Shown here: positions 42,762-55,513 of the stretch, in pieces
Numbering within the stretch: position 1 is the first letter of the stretch
How the letters are laid out: the number at the start of each line of letters is the position of its first letter
Assembly (NCBI GenBank): GCA_001600875.1
Contig: BCLD01000005.1
Coordinates: forward strand, 279,908 to 343,907
Source: Solicoccozyma terricola
Taxonomy: Eukaryota > Basidiomycota > Tremellomycetes > Filobasidiales > Piskurozymaceae
Reading direction: 5' to 3'
DNA length: 64,000 bases
Notes under the pieces: model-generated
What the model saw: the letters and a program-made list of their open reading frames with translations, nothing else
What the model was told of the DNA's origin: nothing
The model's database searches: none
Position numbers and translations under genes: made by a program

Positions 42762-45452
42762 CTACATTAGTCTTCCAGGGGTGTTGCCCGGGCTGGACGA
42801 CCTCGAATTCATCCGAATCGAATCTGGCACCTTTTCTGACCTGGCAGGCCCGCCTGCCATCGGTGTTTGAGGGATAGTCGGGTTCTTGAACCTGACGCCG
42901 CTCTCGTCGCCATTACCATTTCGAGGGCAACCCTGTGTTCCCATCGAGGTGGGTAAAATTGCATGACCCTCTGCTAATATCGCTCTTACGGGCGATTGAT
43001 TCTTGGTTGGCGCACTGGAGTCTGACGGCGGTTCCTCTTGAGGAGCGGCGGGTAGTCCAGACGGAGCTTGAGGTAGCCGCGAGACCAGGTTGCTTTCGCT
43101 GGCCATTGATTTGGTCCTCGTTAGGGTGCGGCGGGCGAGGGTGAAGCCTTTTCCGATGGGGATGGTGATACCTGTAGGTGGCGACTTCATAATGACGACG
43201 TGGAGGGTAAGATTCGACAAACTCACCGTGCACAATCACCGACGTCAGGACCAAGAAGTAAACGACCGGTTCGATGACACTGCAGTGGACGTCAACATCG
43301 CTTCAGCTCCACCCGGCAGCACCAAACTCACTTGACCAGACGCCCCCGTTCTGCAGGCAAGAACTCAAAAGCCACCTGGACGTAGAATACGGCCCCGACG
43401 CCGATGGGTCCAAAAAAACCAGCAAAACACGCCTCGTAAAATGTGGGTAGAGTGGGGATGACTTTGACCATCGCGATCACCCATGGCACCCGTCGCACGA
43501 TCATGACGAGGATTCCAAGTACAACGAGCCGCCACGGCGTGANACCCCAAAAGTNGCCGAAGTGNGACCAGGGNATGATGCTACCGCTNTANNGACGGNN
43601 AGTCNTCAGCGATNCCAGCTTGGTAGANAACACGAGTCTTACTCACATGTAGAGGAAGATCGCAGTGTTGAGCAATGTATCGATGACATCCTGGAAAGCG
43701 TGATCCTCAGTCTGCACTCGGAACCTGTTGCCAAGAGAGTAGGCAATCAGCTACAGGGATGTCGCGACTATATCGCGACTATGTCGAGCCACTCACCAGT
43801 CGTCCCACTGCGAGCCAGAATTGCGCAAATCGTAAGCTTCCATAGCTCACCATTCGATCAGGCTGGTCAGACTCACAGTGAAAGCGTTGCCGACGACAAA
43901 GCAGCTGTGGAAAAGCATTCACATCGGTCAGATGAACCACATGTTTCAATACAAGGATGCTCACCACAAGATCTCATCCGATCCGATCATACCGACCGTT
44001 CCCAAGGTAAAGAACGCAAGTCCGACTCCATAAGCAAGGAAATTATCATGGTCTATGAGATCTTTCTTCTCTGCGTATTTCAGGGTCTTTCGAGCGACGC
44101 TGTGGGGTATGAAGTTTAGCGTGGGCTCGCCGAACTTAAAAGACATCCTCACAATCCGATGATAGCTCCCAACACGATGGAGAGACAAATTTGATAAAGG
44201 ATGATGTTGTAGAACCTGCAGCAACGGAATATGAACACCTTTGCGGCCAAGCTGATAGAAACCGAGCTCACCATTCGCCGACAGCTCCGCCGATCGTGTA
44301 TACAGGACTGTTGGGACTGTGACGGAGGATGAGGTACATTGCCATAAAGAGAAATGGGAATCTGAGACGAGCAATGGCCGAGTTAAACGGTTACCGAGCA
44401 AGCGTAGGACGACTCTGTCTACACTCACCCTAGACCGTCGTTGGCTCCGCTCTCAGCGACTGCATTGGCATACCAGGCAAGTAAGTACGATAATGCAAGC
44501 CCGATGAGCTGTGCGCATACGTATGATGTTGCGGACATGGAGCGGGACGTGCCTGCATACGGATAACAACGATCAGCTAGCTAGTTCGCTTGTCCGCCAC
44601 CCAAGCTGTCCACTCGCTTCTCGGCAAATCGGCCTTTGCAGATCGACTAACATAGGATGAATCCAAGCAGTCAGTCGATGCTTCGAAGACAAAAGGACTC
44701 AACCTACTCACGTTAGCAAGCACCGGATCGGTTGGAGTGACACAAGCTGAAATGACCAAGGTCTCCAACTGATAACTCACAGTCAGTGGGATGTATTCCT
44801 CACTCTCCTACCACACCCACAAAAGTCAACCCAGGAATCAACGCCCAGATCAGTAGCGCTACTGAAAACCATGCGCAGAGCATGATCGGTCCGAGAAGTA
44901 CCACTAGGGATTGCCATTCTTTGCGGAGGTAGGCTCTGTGGAGGAGAGGTTAGATCGGGTGGGTAGGTTGGGAAAAGGAGATACGTACTTTGGGAGGGAG
45001 ATACCGGTGAAGAGGACTTGGATGCCGATGACGATTCGGGTTACTGGTCATATGGAGGGATATTGGATGGTAGACTGCGAGTCATTCGCGCCGCGCTCAC
45101 TCTGATATCTGCATCACCCTTACACCAGCTCACATCAGTCTCCAATCGATAACCTACCTCACCACTCCACTCACGTCAACGAATTCAATGCCTCTTCATT
45201 ACCAGCCCATCTAAGCGGTGAGAACCAGTCCGCAGCGATAGGTCCAAAGATAATCCCCGCAATGAGAGCCAAAAGTGCTTCGGCTGCAACAGCACCCACC
45301 CCTCATCAGCAACATCTCCACCGCACGGCATCCTCTCGCTCACATAAGAACAACCTATCCTTCAGCAGATAGCTGATCAGGCCGATTATAATGATGTATC
45401 CCCCAACGATGGCGAGACCGATCGAGGTCTCCGTCACAGCTAGAGCGACCAT
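42762..45452 (-). CDS. Na+(K+)/H+ antiporter, Nha1/Sod2 type
   Basis: This plasma membrane cation/proton antiporter starts MVALAVTETSIGLAIVGGYI. Conserved blocks are ISYLLKDRLF, AEALLALIAGIIFGPIAADW, ACVTPTDPVLAN (family signature), AVAESGANDGLGFPF (Asn-Asp ion site), FYNIILYQ, ARKTLKYAEKKDLIDHDNFL, VGMIGSDEIL, RRVPWVIAMVKVIPTLPTF and FAGFFGPIGVGAVFYVQVA. A hydrophilic tail of about 130 residues carries KGFTLARRTLTRTKSMA and ends NTPGRLM. The tail is short compared with Saccharomyces Nha1 and closer to the S. pombe form. About 12 very short exons occur. Scattered Ns at 43543-43627 blur one exon. It would export Na+ or K+ and set internal pH. Confidence 0.85.
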
Positions 45453-46634
45453 GATGGATCCTATCCCTGCCGATCGATCTGTCGTAAGTGATGCCTCTCC
45501 AAGAATGAGCCCGATGGAAGCTTTCCGGGAAGGTAACGTCTTAGAGTTTGTAGTGCAACCTGCAGATCCTTACTATGAAGGACGTCTAGCTGATGTTATT
45601 CAGACCACGGGGCTGTAGCGATGAGGCAGCCGAAGACGATTTGGGTCGTTGATGGCGTGGAAGAGTCCGGGATTGTTAAAGGTGCATCCGAAAAGCGGGT
45701 ATGGAGGTAATATAGAGAGGTACGCTGATGTCGGTGTGGCTGTAGATGCCCTGTTAAGATGATGGCGTTGATGTCCTGTCTTTTTGGAATTGATCATATA
45801 TATCCAACGTTATCCAGTAGAGAGCTGTCCTCTAATCGGTCGATCTCTACCGCGTTCTCGGTGGTTCCGGTTCCAAGCGCTGTGTCTTATCAACTGGATG
45901 AGACGATGCTGAATTCCATCGACTGGGTGCTGGTTGCTGAAAGATGGATGACGTGGAGATGCGTTGCGATGTTGATAGGATGGTTGATTGTCCAGGCAGT
46001 CGTCGTCGTCGTCACCGCTCTGACGCTGTTCACCATCGGACCATCACGCACAAGAACAAAGACGACTTAATCCCGGGTAGCCAACCTCTCTACGGCCGCA
46101 CTCGACAAAAAAGGACATCCGCACTGAGTTCAAGTCCGTCACTTGGGTGATGTTGAAAACGACACGTGATTCAGCTCGACCTCACGTTTCAGGGAAGAAC
46201 GTTCGGTACCATCATGGACAATGGATCTCTCTTTCAAGACATATAGGACAATGGATGCATGGTAATGGTTACCTGCTACTGTTCTGAAATGGTCTGCTCT
46301 CTCTATTGTCACTTTATCTGTATAACCAAGCTGGTTGCCCGCCTCTTTTCTTGTAATACGAAATAACCCTTTTTATACACACATTCTTACATAATCGCAA
46401 CAGTTAACTGGGCTGTGTTCGTCACCCGGCTATTCATGCCCGCGTTAGGAGGGTGAACTTCGTCACGCGACCCGTCGGATTGAACCGATTGACAGCGCAA
46501 TTCAACCATTTTTGGGTAGCGTATTCATCCTCCTCATCCTCCTCAGCCTCCTCACAGACATCTCGCCTTGGACCTCAGGCATCGTGTCTTCTCTCCCACT
46601 TTCTCCTTTCCTCCCTCGTTTTCCTAAATCCCCT
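45453..46634. other. Intergenic, antiporter promoter
   Basis: I see no gene. A hydrophobic plus ORF at 45759-46070 (WLIVQAVVVVVTALTLF) has no homology I recognise. Confidence 0.35.
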
Positions 46635-48419
46635 CTATCCCTCTCCCCCCCTCCCCGCCTCCTCTCTGCTCCTCCATAAGGGAGTTGGTGTGTGTACTGA
46701 CCCTGAAACCATACCCAGATAGGTATTGTTCAAGCTCTGTTTGGGTGCTCCCTCATCAGCCTCTCCACCTGCAAATATGCCATCTGTCAGACTAGCAGTC
46801 CTGGCAGTTTTGGATGTTGATGGCATTGAGGTTGCTGGAGCAGGTGTATCATGTTGCTTGTCCCTTTCCTCCGTTGCAATGATGTTGTTGAAGACAATCT
46901 CGAGGTGTTCTGCAATTTCTTCCATGACTTCAGGGTGGAACCTCTCAAAGAAGCGCAAACTACATTGAGATTGAACATAGTAGCCAAGTGGAAGGGGGTG
47001 CATATTGATGCAGATTGCTGAAAGGACACTGCCTTTCCTCGAGCAGGTTGGAGATCTGGATACTTGCCTCCAAGAGATCCAGCATGTTGTCCAAAGTTTG
47101 TCCTTTGCGGCGCTGGATGGAGATATTGAAAGAATCCATGACAGGCGTGTAGAGGAAATCTGTATACAAATGAGCAGGCCTGCACACCTTCGCCTATCCT
47201 TGTTGGTGACTTAAACCAGAAGGAATGTATGCTTTGGGAGTATGAGCATATAATGTTAACTCCAATTCTGGCAGTTGAGAACGGGGGGATAACGCACGAA
47301 GTGGACTATCCGCCAAGATCACTGTTACAGTTTCTTGGAATCTGAGGATTCCGTATACTTTTTCATCCAGCTCTCGAACACCTTTCTCCCGTATTTGGGC
47401 TTGAGGAGAGGAGTGGATGCATTCAATGACAACACTTGCGATCGGCAAATGATCTTCTTGAGACACGGCGAAATATGAAATCAGTTGCAGGTCATGTTGA
47501 TTGAGAAAGAGCCGTTCCGAACTCGGGTCACCAATGCAATCAACCGCAAGATTCATGGCTCTTGTCGCTGGTAAGGGGTTCGTCGTTTTAATGAAATCAG
47601 AAAGCTTGCGTTCAAGGTCGTCCACAAGTGAAATCTTAAGCTATGTGATTGCTTCAGAGTATGCGGTTGGTTATGCCTCAACGATGGAACGAGTGACGTC
47701 GCCACTCTTCATACTCACATCGTCTGCAGTACTCCCCGAAGCCGTAGATTGCTCTCCTGGCCTCTGTTCGGCACTGAACAGTTCCAGACCCGGATCGTTC
47801 CTCGAAGGAATCACAGACCATTCAAATTATCAAAAAATGCAGGATCAGGCCGGCGTGAAAGGACTCACCTTATTCCTTACCAGGCTCCTCATTCGCAGTG
47901 TTGCCTCCCACGAAGCTCATTTGGGGACATGCGCCGCTGCAGACAAACCACCGTTTGAGTGGAAATGGGCGGCCAGCAATGTTCTGAGCGGGTGTGGGCG
48001 TCTCTATCTCATATCTTCACATACGATTGACACTTGAGCTTGCACCAATATTCAACATTGCTTCCCTCTCAGCTCGGTTTCCGCCTGTCTCTGTCGATAT
48101 CGATGCAGTGTGATCGAGTGAGCACCGGTTTTCAGCGCCACCTTGGCTGCTAACTTCAACTCTATTTAATGACTGGATAACCAACCCAATAGATTCGAGT
48201 CGGGACTGCTCGGGAGTTTCAGGTGCACACATATCCATATGGAGATGGAGCAAAGAGCAGGTGCTGCCCTCGAACTCTTGGTCCTGAAGTGATCATTCTT
48301 CTGCCTTGCTCCTGGATATGAACGGCGGGCGGATAATTACTAGCGTGGAACTCATGAAGTTGTGGAAGCGTCAGCTTGAAGGTACCCAATGTGATGGAGC
48401 TTTTTCGGACATACTCCAA
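46635..48419 (-). CDS. Unknown multi-exon protein
   Basis: The spliced reading contains DDLERKLSDFIKTTNPLPAT, NLAVDCIGDPSSERLFLNQH, VVIECIHSSPQAQIREKGVR, ELDEKVYGILRFQETVTVIL, AHLYTDFLYTPVMDSF, LDNMLDLLEASIQISNLLEE and RFFERFHPEVMEEIAEHLEI, ending in a low-complexity Ser/Thr/Ala tail. These runs are protein-like and consecutive exons are joined by GT-AG introns. I know no family for them. A kinase relic lies just upstream on the same strand and might be part of the same former gene. Confidence 0.35.
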
Positions 48420-48559
48420 TGTGAGCTTGTTCTATTTGTCAACGCTGGTAGAAGCCCACAGCCGCCGGCATATTGTTAATGGTACTCGAGAGGTGTTAGG
48501 CGGTCCTACGACCTTGTAAGCTGCCAGATTTATAGCCTATAGTAGAAATCAATTCAAAT

Positions 48560-48990
48560 TTTAATACCTCAACCATGTCTTTTCCCGTTCCCTTTGTCGG
48601 CCGGTCTGAGGCGAAGGTGACTTTGTACAGCGGACACCATGTCTTTCGACGGCATGCAAACCCCGATAGATCAGCAGGCAATCAATGAGCGAGAACACTT
48701 GCCTGAGGGTGCAAAGCTCAAAAAGCAAACATCCCAAACTGAACATGTCCGCCTTCGAATCATATGGCTCGCCACCCAGGAGTTCCTATAGGATTTGAGA
48801 TTTCCAGCAAAGGAAGCTTCATGATGGGAATGTACGTGAGGCAGCAGTGGCAGGAGTGTGGCAGTGCAGACTCCGAAGTTAAACTCGTTCGGTTTATCGT
48901 GTGGGGGGGGGGGGGCATCCTCGACGACCTGACGCATCATATAAACGCCGACGGTCATGAGGTGACATGTATTACTAGAGATCGCCACAA
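48560..48990 (-). pseudogene. Protein kinase relic
   Basis: The frames contain NPIGTPGWRA and, after a frame change, ADMFSLGCLLFELCTLRQVF, the activation-segment end and helix F of a Ser/Thr kinase. An in-frame TGA and the shift between the two blocks indicate decay. No Gly-rich loop or HRD motif is seen. A run of 12 Gs at 48903 adds uncertainty. Confidence 0.35.
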
Positions 48991-49008
48991 CGCGCAGACA
49001 TTCGCATT

Positions 49009-49209
49009 GACAAATGAAATGGTGGTTCTTTTTTTTTTAACAAAAGTACACCTCTGGCTCGACATTCCCTGGATCTTTATAGTCAAAGAGACAGCTAGAG
49101 GACAATGGTTGACCTGATACCGTTCCTCCGGGCAATTTCTCCGATTGTCCGTAGGAGTGTCCTACTGTCCGGAGTGATAGAGCGCTCTAAAGACACGGTT
49201 ATTTCAACA
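49009..49209 (+). repeat. Dispersed repeat R1, copy 2
   Basis: It matches 7950-8130 over its whole length with small insertions, for example ATAGTCAA after the GGATCTTT block and GTAGGAGTGTCCTACTGTC in the middle. Both copies are on the plus strand and end at TTATTTCAACA. Confidence 0.7.
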
Positions 49210-51054
49210 CGCATTTATCGTGTGACCCAAAGTCGGGGCCCAGAGCGGTCAGAGGGCCCCGTGTCTCACTCAACGTTTGGTGCCTACCTACTTTGGAACC
49301 AGAAACCTCTTCTGATATGCATTGAACCCTCGGTTGACACACGAGAAGTCTGAGGGTGGGGCGGTCCTGCTGAACTGCCAGCGATCTCGCCACGAGGTCG
49401 GGAAACAACGTCGGACAATATCGAGAAGCAGTACCTTGCTTTCCGTCCTGGGCGTCCTCATATGGTTATGAGCATTTACATCAATTGTGTTATGGGATTC
49501 AGAAGCGTATACAGGGGTTATTTCACGCATCCACCTCACGCTGTTCTTGAAGATCAAGCAAGGTACCTCGCGATTTGATGAGTGGAAATGTTAGGTGGCG
49601 AGGTGACGAGGAAGTGTTGGCCGAACACATCCAACCTTTCGTTAGATGCGTTGGCGAGTTGTTATGAGATGACACGAGGGCAGGACTTGTGGCGTTTAAA
49701 CGGGTAAGTCCGAGTTGAATTCCCGTCTTAGACGAGACGTTTATTTCGCTCACTCTGTTATCTGCACAGATATAAAACCCTCGGAGCGGCCGGCCGAACG
49801 CACCATCGTATGGGAAAGCTCTAACATTCCGCGTCGTTCAAAGAGATCTGGTAGCTGCGTGCGGAGAAGGTGATGACTGAAGGCCAACACCTTTCTTTTC
49901 CCGTTCAGCCATGTATATAAACTACATGTATCGGTACGCATGGCGATAGAATGCGCTACGATGCGATCCACCACGAGTGACTTTGTGTCTTTTTCGTGCT
50001 CCCACGGGGTTCATCTTGGCTCATTCCCATACATGATTTTCTTTTTCGGAGCGAGGAGGCCATGATCCCCAAAGGCTCTTGAAAAAGCTACCACCCGCTC
50101 GACTCGAGCCTCATCGCGCCCTGCTCATGAGCACTTGCGTGCGGGAGGTCATGTACCATTCGGTCTCCGCTGTAACGGGTTGGCGCAATCAGGTATGCGT
50201 TTTAGACGAAAAAATGAGCCTGGGTTTGTAGCATGGAACGCAATGACGGATCGAAGGATAAATCGTATTGGAGAGCCATAAGGCGACGTAGGGATGACCA
50301 CGGGGAGGGAAGTGTCGATTGACATAGCACCTCTTGATCCTAGTGGATCGTGAGAGTTTGATCCGAATGCGAAGGTGGGTCTGGGCAGTGGTTGAGCAGC
50401 GTGGCACCGGCTGCAAGACTGACAGAGGATGCCCACGACAGCTTCTCAAGTGGACGATATCCAGTATGGTGATGTCGGAGAGACCAGCGTCATTGACGGG
50501 GTCTCTCACCTCGAAATCAGTGTTCTTGTCGTGGCTCTGATACTCAACTCGCGTCCGACCCCACACTTACCCGCGCAGCCTCGATCATCCTATTTCCTCA
50601 CCCTCTATCCTATTCGGCTTCGGATCAGCCAGCACTCGCTCAGTGGGTTTCGTGCGGAGCAGCTAAGGTGCTGAACGACGCATAGGGTACGCCACCATTC
50701 GGGATTTACGGTCGGAATGTCAAGACAGTAACTAGGAAGTGTGATGGTGATGGTGGTCTGAGGGGCGCCTGTATGGGTTGTGTTTTAAAGAGGACGAACT
50801 AGCATCAATAAAACTTCTTTCAAACCACATCGAGGGATCGCAGGCAACAAGCGATAACAAGAAACATAAGTTCAAATATTTCCACGTTACCAGCTAAGGG
50901 AGGGAGACGAGGGTGAAAGAAAGCCAACACCCAATGTCCATTTCAAAAGCGTCAAGAAAACTGTCGAGGTTTTACACGGGTCCATGAGGCGGCGTTGACT
51001 TCGTAGAACAGGATCGTTGAGAAAGCCGGAACCCCCACAAACTCTGGTGCGCCT
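49210..51054. other. Gene-poor stretch
   Basis: No gene family or RNA gene is recognisable on either strand. The right end is the 3' flank of the next gene. Confidence 0.35.
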
Positions 51055-51261
51055 TTAGAAGGAAGGAACAGGGTTGCTCTCCTTGGCGAGGAACTTGGTG
51101 TAGAAGATCATAGGACCAGCAACGGTGTTGGCATCGGTGACCTTAGTGATGTCAGACTCGGTGGTGACGACGGCGAAAGCGAAACCTTGAGTGGAGGGTG
51201 GGGGAGTAAGGGTTCCACTTGTACGCTTGTAGGGCATTCTGACAATAAATGTAGCTGCCAC
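51055..51261 (-). CDS. Small protein, unknown function
   Basis: The terminal exon encodes MPYKRTSGTLTPPPSTQGFA then VVTTESDITKVTDANTVAGP and MIFYTKFLAKESNPVPSF. Codons are strongly biased to C-ending forms (ATC, ACC, GTC, AAG), as in well-expressed fungal genes, unlike the surrounding sequence. An upstream exon may contribute YIQAKYKKTTDPTAVALRIG. No family is recognised. Confidence 0.45.
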   Translation of the reverse strand: MAATFIVRMPYKRTSGTLTPPPSTQGFAFAVVTTESDITKVTDANTVAGPMIFYTKFLAKESNPVPSF

Positions 51262-51749
51262 GACGACTCTTATTTACGCCAAAGCTCTTAACGAAACCGA
51301 TGCGAAGAGCCACGGCGGTGGGGTCAGTGGTTTTTTTGTACTTGGCCTGTATGTATTGGTAAACTCCATCAACACTCATCTCTTTACACAACAAGCTTAC
51401 TGTGATGGGCCGCCCTCAACGGAAAAAAAAACACACACATCGTCATCGCATTTATCATTTACATCGCAAGGGTGTGGGGGATGAGGGACATATATTTATG
51501 GAAAGGCCAAGCACGAAAAAAGAGCAAACCACAGTGGGAAGCCTTATATGGGACATATCCGCGTTCAGGCATTCGCTCATGCATCGTCTGACCTGTCTTG
51601 ATCATTAGACGCCGCTCCAGTGTCCGCTCTCTCGAATCGCAGGACAAATGACCTTTTCCAATTGAGGCGAGGGGAATACCCCTAGGTTAAATCACTCACA
51701 GGACATTTCGCAACAGAATTCTTCTGAGGAAGTTCCTGAGAGTAGGTTC
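51262..51749. other. Upstream region of the small gene
   Basis: Apart from a possible 5' exon near 51290-51370, I see no features. Confidence 0.3.
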
Positions 51750-51860
51750 TGTTGAATATCATCATTCTTCACGTGGGTGTCATGGCTACGTGGGCTATCT
51801 CACCGCCATCTCTAGGCAGCTTCCATCCCCTGGGCTCTTTTCTCTTCATCGTTGTGATCG
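51750..51860 (+). repeat. LTR-C copy 4, degenerate
   Basis: TGTTGAATATCATCATTCTT, TCACGTGGGTGTCATGGCTA and GGGCTCTTTTCTCTTCA match the left half of LTR-C with several changes. The 35-nt unit cannot be followed. Confidence 0.5.
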
Positions 51861-52362
51861 TTTTATTCGCGCATGGGCTCTTGCTGACCACGTCGTCAAT
51901 AGTCAACAACTCAATTACAAAAGGTATCTCGCCCCTGCAGCCGGAGGCGATTTCTCACAACTCGTCAGTCTCCTTTATGCTTCCCTCTCATACTTCCGTG
52001 TAGTTTGACCTCACCTTGCCCTTCTTTTTGTCTCTTCCCTGACTGACTGTAGCCATTAGTTCACATGGATGAATACCGTGATACGCGGGGGCAAATTGCA
52101 GACCTCGGTCTCATTCCCTCAGATCCAGCTGCGCAAGCTTGTCACGGATTCGGCCCCAGTTGGACGGCTGAGACGGCCTGAAGCAACCGTCAAATTAGGG
52201 ATCATACGTAGCAGGCGACCGTTCATTGAATAGACGGTGGAGGGAGCAACGTCTGCGAAAGTCGAAGGGACTCTGGACACGCGAATCGGCGGAACCAGTC
52301 GGTATAAAATTCGACCGTTGGAGGAGGAAGAAACGCCCCTTGTTATACATCGTGAAGCCATT

Positions 52363-55300
52363 TCATGCCCGTACTGTAGGCTCTACCGCCGCACATTGAG
52401 CTGAGAACACATGCTCACTGGTCGCACATTCGATGTGCTCCAGTTCAGGCATGAGGGCTGACGAATCGGACACACCAGGACCTTTCTCCCACGCCACGCT
52501 TGGCCCTTCCTCGGGCGCTGTGATGAGATGTGGCTTCCCCTCTTCCCCCTGCTGGACCTGCGATCCCCCAACAGGATCTACCCACCGACGCAGTCTAGGA
52601 TGCAGGGTGAATGTTGCAAAAGCCACAAAAATGGCGGCGTATATGAAGATGAGGATGCGCATGGGGTACCGGACGTTCCCAATGTGCGACCCCTGCACCG
52701 CCCAGGCGATGCTCGGCCAGACAGCACCACCGGACATGGCCGCCGTCAACCCTGTTGAGACAAGCTTGGTGTGCCTGCCCATGCCACGCAGAGTCATGGC
52801 AAAGAGGGTGGGTAATATTGGGCCTTCAAAGCAGACCAGTAACATAAGGCAGACCAATGCCCCGCCCGAATTCGGCAGCGACATGGTAAGAGCAGAAGTT
52901 ACCAGACATCCAGCAGCGCATAACAAGAGGATCACACGCCCCGGAATGCCCTTGAAGCAAGCGAAGGCTGCCATGAACTGACAGACGCCGAACGCGGCTT
53001 GTCCAATAGTATGGTAGTCGAGGGCATGCAGGGAGGTTGGGCTGAACGTTACCGAAGATCAGTTTCGCGTGCAGAGCTTGAACAAACAGGGGTACTCACG
53101 CAGGCTTGAATATCCTGATTAGGTCATCCCATATATACCAGAGATACTCCTGAGCACCAATATAGAGGAACATGAAGAAGATCCCGGTGACAAACATGTA
53201 CCCGATGATGTTGACCCTCCATATTTTCCGTTCAATTTGGGATCCTCGTTTCGCTTCTCGGCGGAGGGCTACAAGTTCGAGGTCTGTGTCGCTGGCTTCG
53301 CTAAGAGGCACGTAGTAGAAGACAGCCCCAAGAAAGCTAGACCAAAGCGCTACGGCCAGAAACACCCATTGAGTGTTTAACAACACGATCTTGTTGGCGT
53401 CCTTGAAGATGACCTTGGAGGCAAGAAGTTGTGCAATGACGGAACCGACGGTTTGGAGTCCTTGCGAGAAATTCAGTCTAGATTCCATCAAGTCTTCCGG
53501 CCCCGCAAGCGCGATGAAGGGATTGGCCGCAATTTCCAGAATGGAGAGCCCGGTGGCGATAAATATGTTTGAAACCACAAAGCCAGGGTATGAGGGGAGC
53601 GATGAGGACGGCCAGAAGGTGAGACTGGCAATGGTGAAGGTGCCGAGTCCCGTGATGAAGGTCGCCTTGAAGCCTGCCCGAGTGAGAACCCAGTAACCAC
53701 AGAGGAGGGGACCCAGTAGGTACCCTATCCAGTAGGCATCGTGTTGCCCGATGTTTTGAGATTGTGACGGATAGATTTGCGCGGCATTCTGAATCTGGAC
53801 AGCGAGGGATCCCAGGAGTCCTACCCGGCCACAGATGGATCAGGAAGACTCGGCAAGCGCAGATGTGGTTCATCTCACCGTAGGCAAAGCCCCACGTCCA
53901 GAACAAAAGCGACACTGCACAAGCTCGTCAACGTGCGTGACCGTTGTCTACCGTCCGCATAGACTTACCTAATGCGATGGGCCACCAAGCCTCTCTTTTG
54001 GTCAACTCTGTAAGCGGTTTTCTATCGCCAATATTCACAAAGTCCATAAAGGTCTTCGGCTCTTGGATAGGTGAGCACGCTACAGAAGGTGTGCTGCATT
54101 CGATGGTAGCATCAAAATGAGGCGCCAGGCGTGGGTCCTGGGGAGCGGCACGTTCAACGAGAGCATCCGCTGTGTTGAAGAAGTCCATGATGTCCATCTC
54201 CCGATTCTCGTCCACTGGGTACATGTAGTGCCGGTTTGTTGTGCTGCTCATGAATTGTTCAAGGTGCGGACCTGCTGGAGGAATGGTGTGAGCCATATGT
54301 GTGCTAACGCCATCGTGGTATTCTCCGCTGATATGCCGGGGACACTCATGATTCAAGCCATCGGCCTGGCGAGGTGAAGTGGGCACGGGTCGGATCGTGA
54401 CTTGCTGACCTGTCGAGCCCACACGCGATGTGCCAGGTATGATCATAACCAGAAGTGGCTTGATGACCAGCGCGCAGGCACAGATCAATCCCACATTCAC
54501 CTCTACAGCCGACCACATGAGGCTGTAGCTAGCATGCCAGGAAAAGTCGGGTATTGTGCCACTGAGATTGCCGACCCTTCCTATCGTGCCTTTCAAGGTC
54601 CACTCCTGAATGAGCGCTTCTTGAAGATAGACGACTCGTATGACCCCGACGATGGTAACAAAGAGCCAAGTGATAAAAGTGGCAACAAGGCCAGTCTTCT
54701 GCCGTATGTTCATGCGCAATGCGGTAACCATGGGGAGCGGGAGAAGGAGGATGGCAATATCGGTGAGGATGTTGACGGGTGCTGAGCAGAGGTATAGAGT
54801 GACGATATCCACACACTTGACCGCTTTGTTGTCGGCATCAGTGAACGCATCCGTGATAGGTCGACACTGGAAGATGTTTATGAATGTGAGTACGATGCCG
54901 TTGAGAGTGACGACGGCTGCTACGGTCAATGTGGCGTATCGGAAAAATGGCCGTGGTCCAGCCAAGCGGTAGTAAAGAATGAGGATGGATAGCTTTATGA
55001 CGGTGAGTGCGGGATTGTAGAGGACGGTGAACGCATACACCGCCCGTTTTCTTCGAGGAAGAACGACCATTAGTCCTTTGATATCTGGGTCGACCTTCAT
55101 ATGCGCAGCTTACAGCGGTACCTCCCATTGAGGCTTGATGTCTGCATTCACCTTGCCCAGCCCGACCGTCGATCCGTACATAATAGAACATGAGATACCG
55201 ACAACGAGCACCCATGCAAGGCACACTACTAGATCGTCCCATGTTGGACGTTTAACTAGCCAGACCTTGCTGATCAGTCTCATTGCCAGGAATACCGTAG

Positions 55301-55513
55301 CCAAGCACAGGAGGACACATGTCACTGCGGGAAAGTTCTCAAGTCAGCATTTGATTGATTTAGAAGACCCCCACCCAATTTGCCTTTACCTATGAAGACA
55401 TGACCGCTCCTGTCACCGGTGGCCGCTGTCTGAACCATACCGCAAGCTGTGGAGGCTTCCCCACAGGTCACGGCAACTTCAAGGTCTCTGATTGCCAGCA
55501 ATTCGGGCGTCAC
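52363..55513 (-). CDS. PTH11-like receptor domain fused to fucose-permease-like MFS transporter
   Basis: The N-terminal part is a PTH11/fungal rhodopsin-domain 7-helix protein: MTPELLAIRDLEVAVTCGEA, WLVKRPTWDDLVVCLAWVLV, VYAFTVLYNPALTVIKLSIL, INIFQCRPITDAF, IAILLLPLPMVTALRMNIRQ and VGLICACALVIKPLLVMIIP. A linker of about 150 polar residues follows and runs without a stop into DFVNIGDRKPLTELTKREAW. A clean intron (donor at 53972) then gives WWPIAL-VSLLFWTWGFAYG, the first helix of an L-fucose-permease-like MFS, with IGYLLGPLLCGY, LEIAANPFIALAGPEDL, ESRLNFSQGLQTVGSV and MLLVCFEGPILPTLFA. The total is about 900 residues. An in-frame TAA near 55110 needs a 27-nt intron or is a nonsense change. 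It would be a plasma membrane receptor-transporter. Confidence 0.7.

Noticed and set aside
45759..46070. Hydrophobic plus-strand ORF
   Set aside because: A single apparent membrane segment without family signal is common by chance in this composition.
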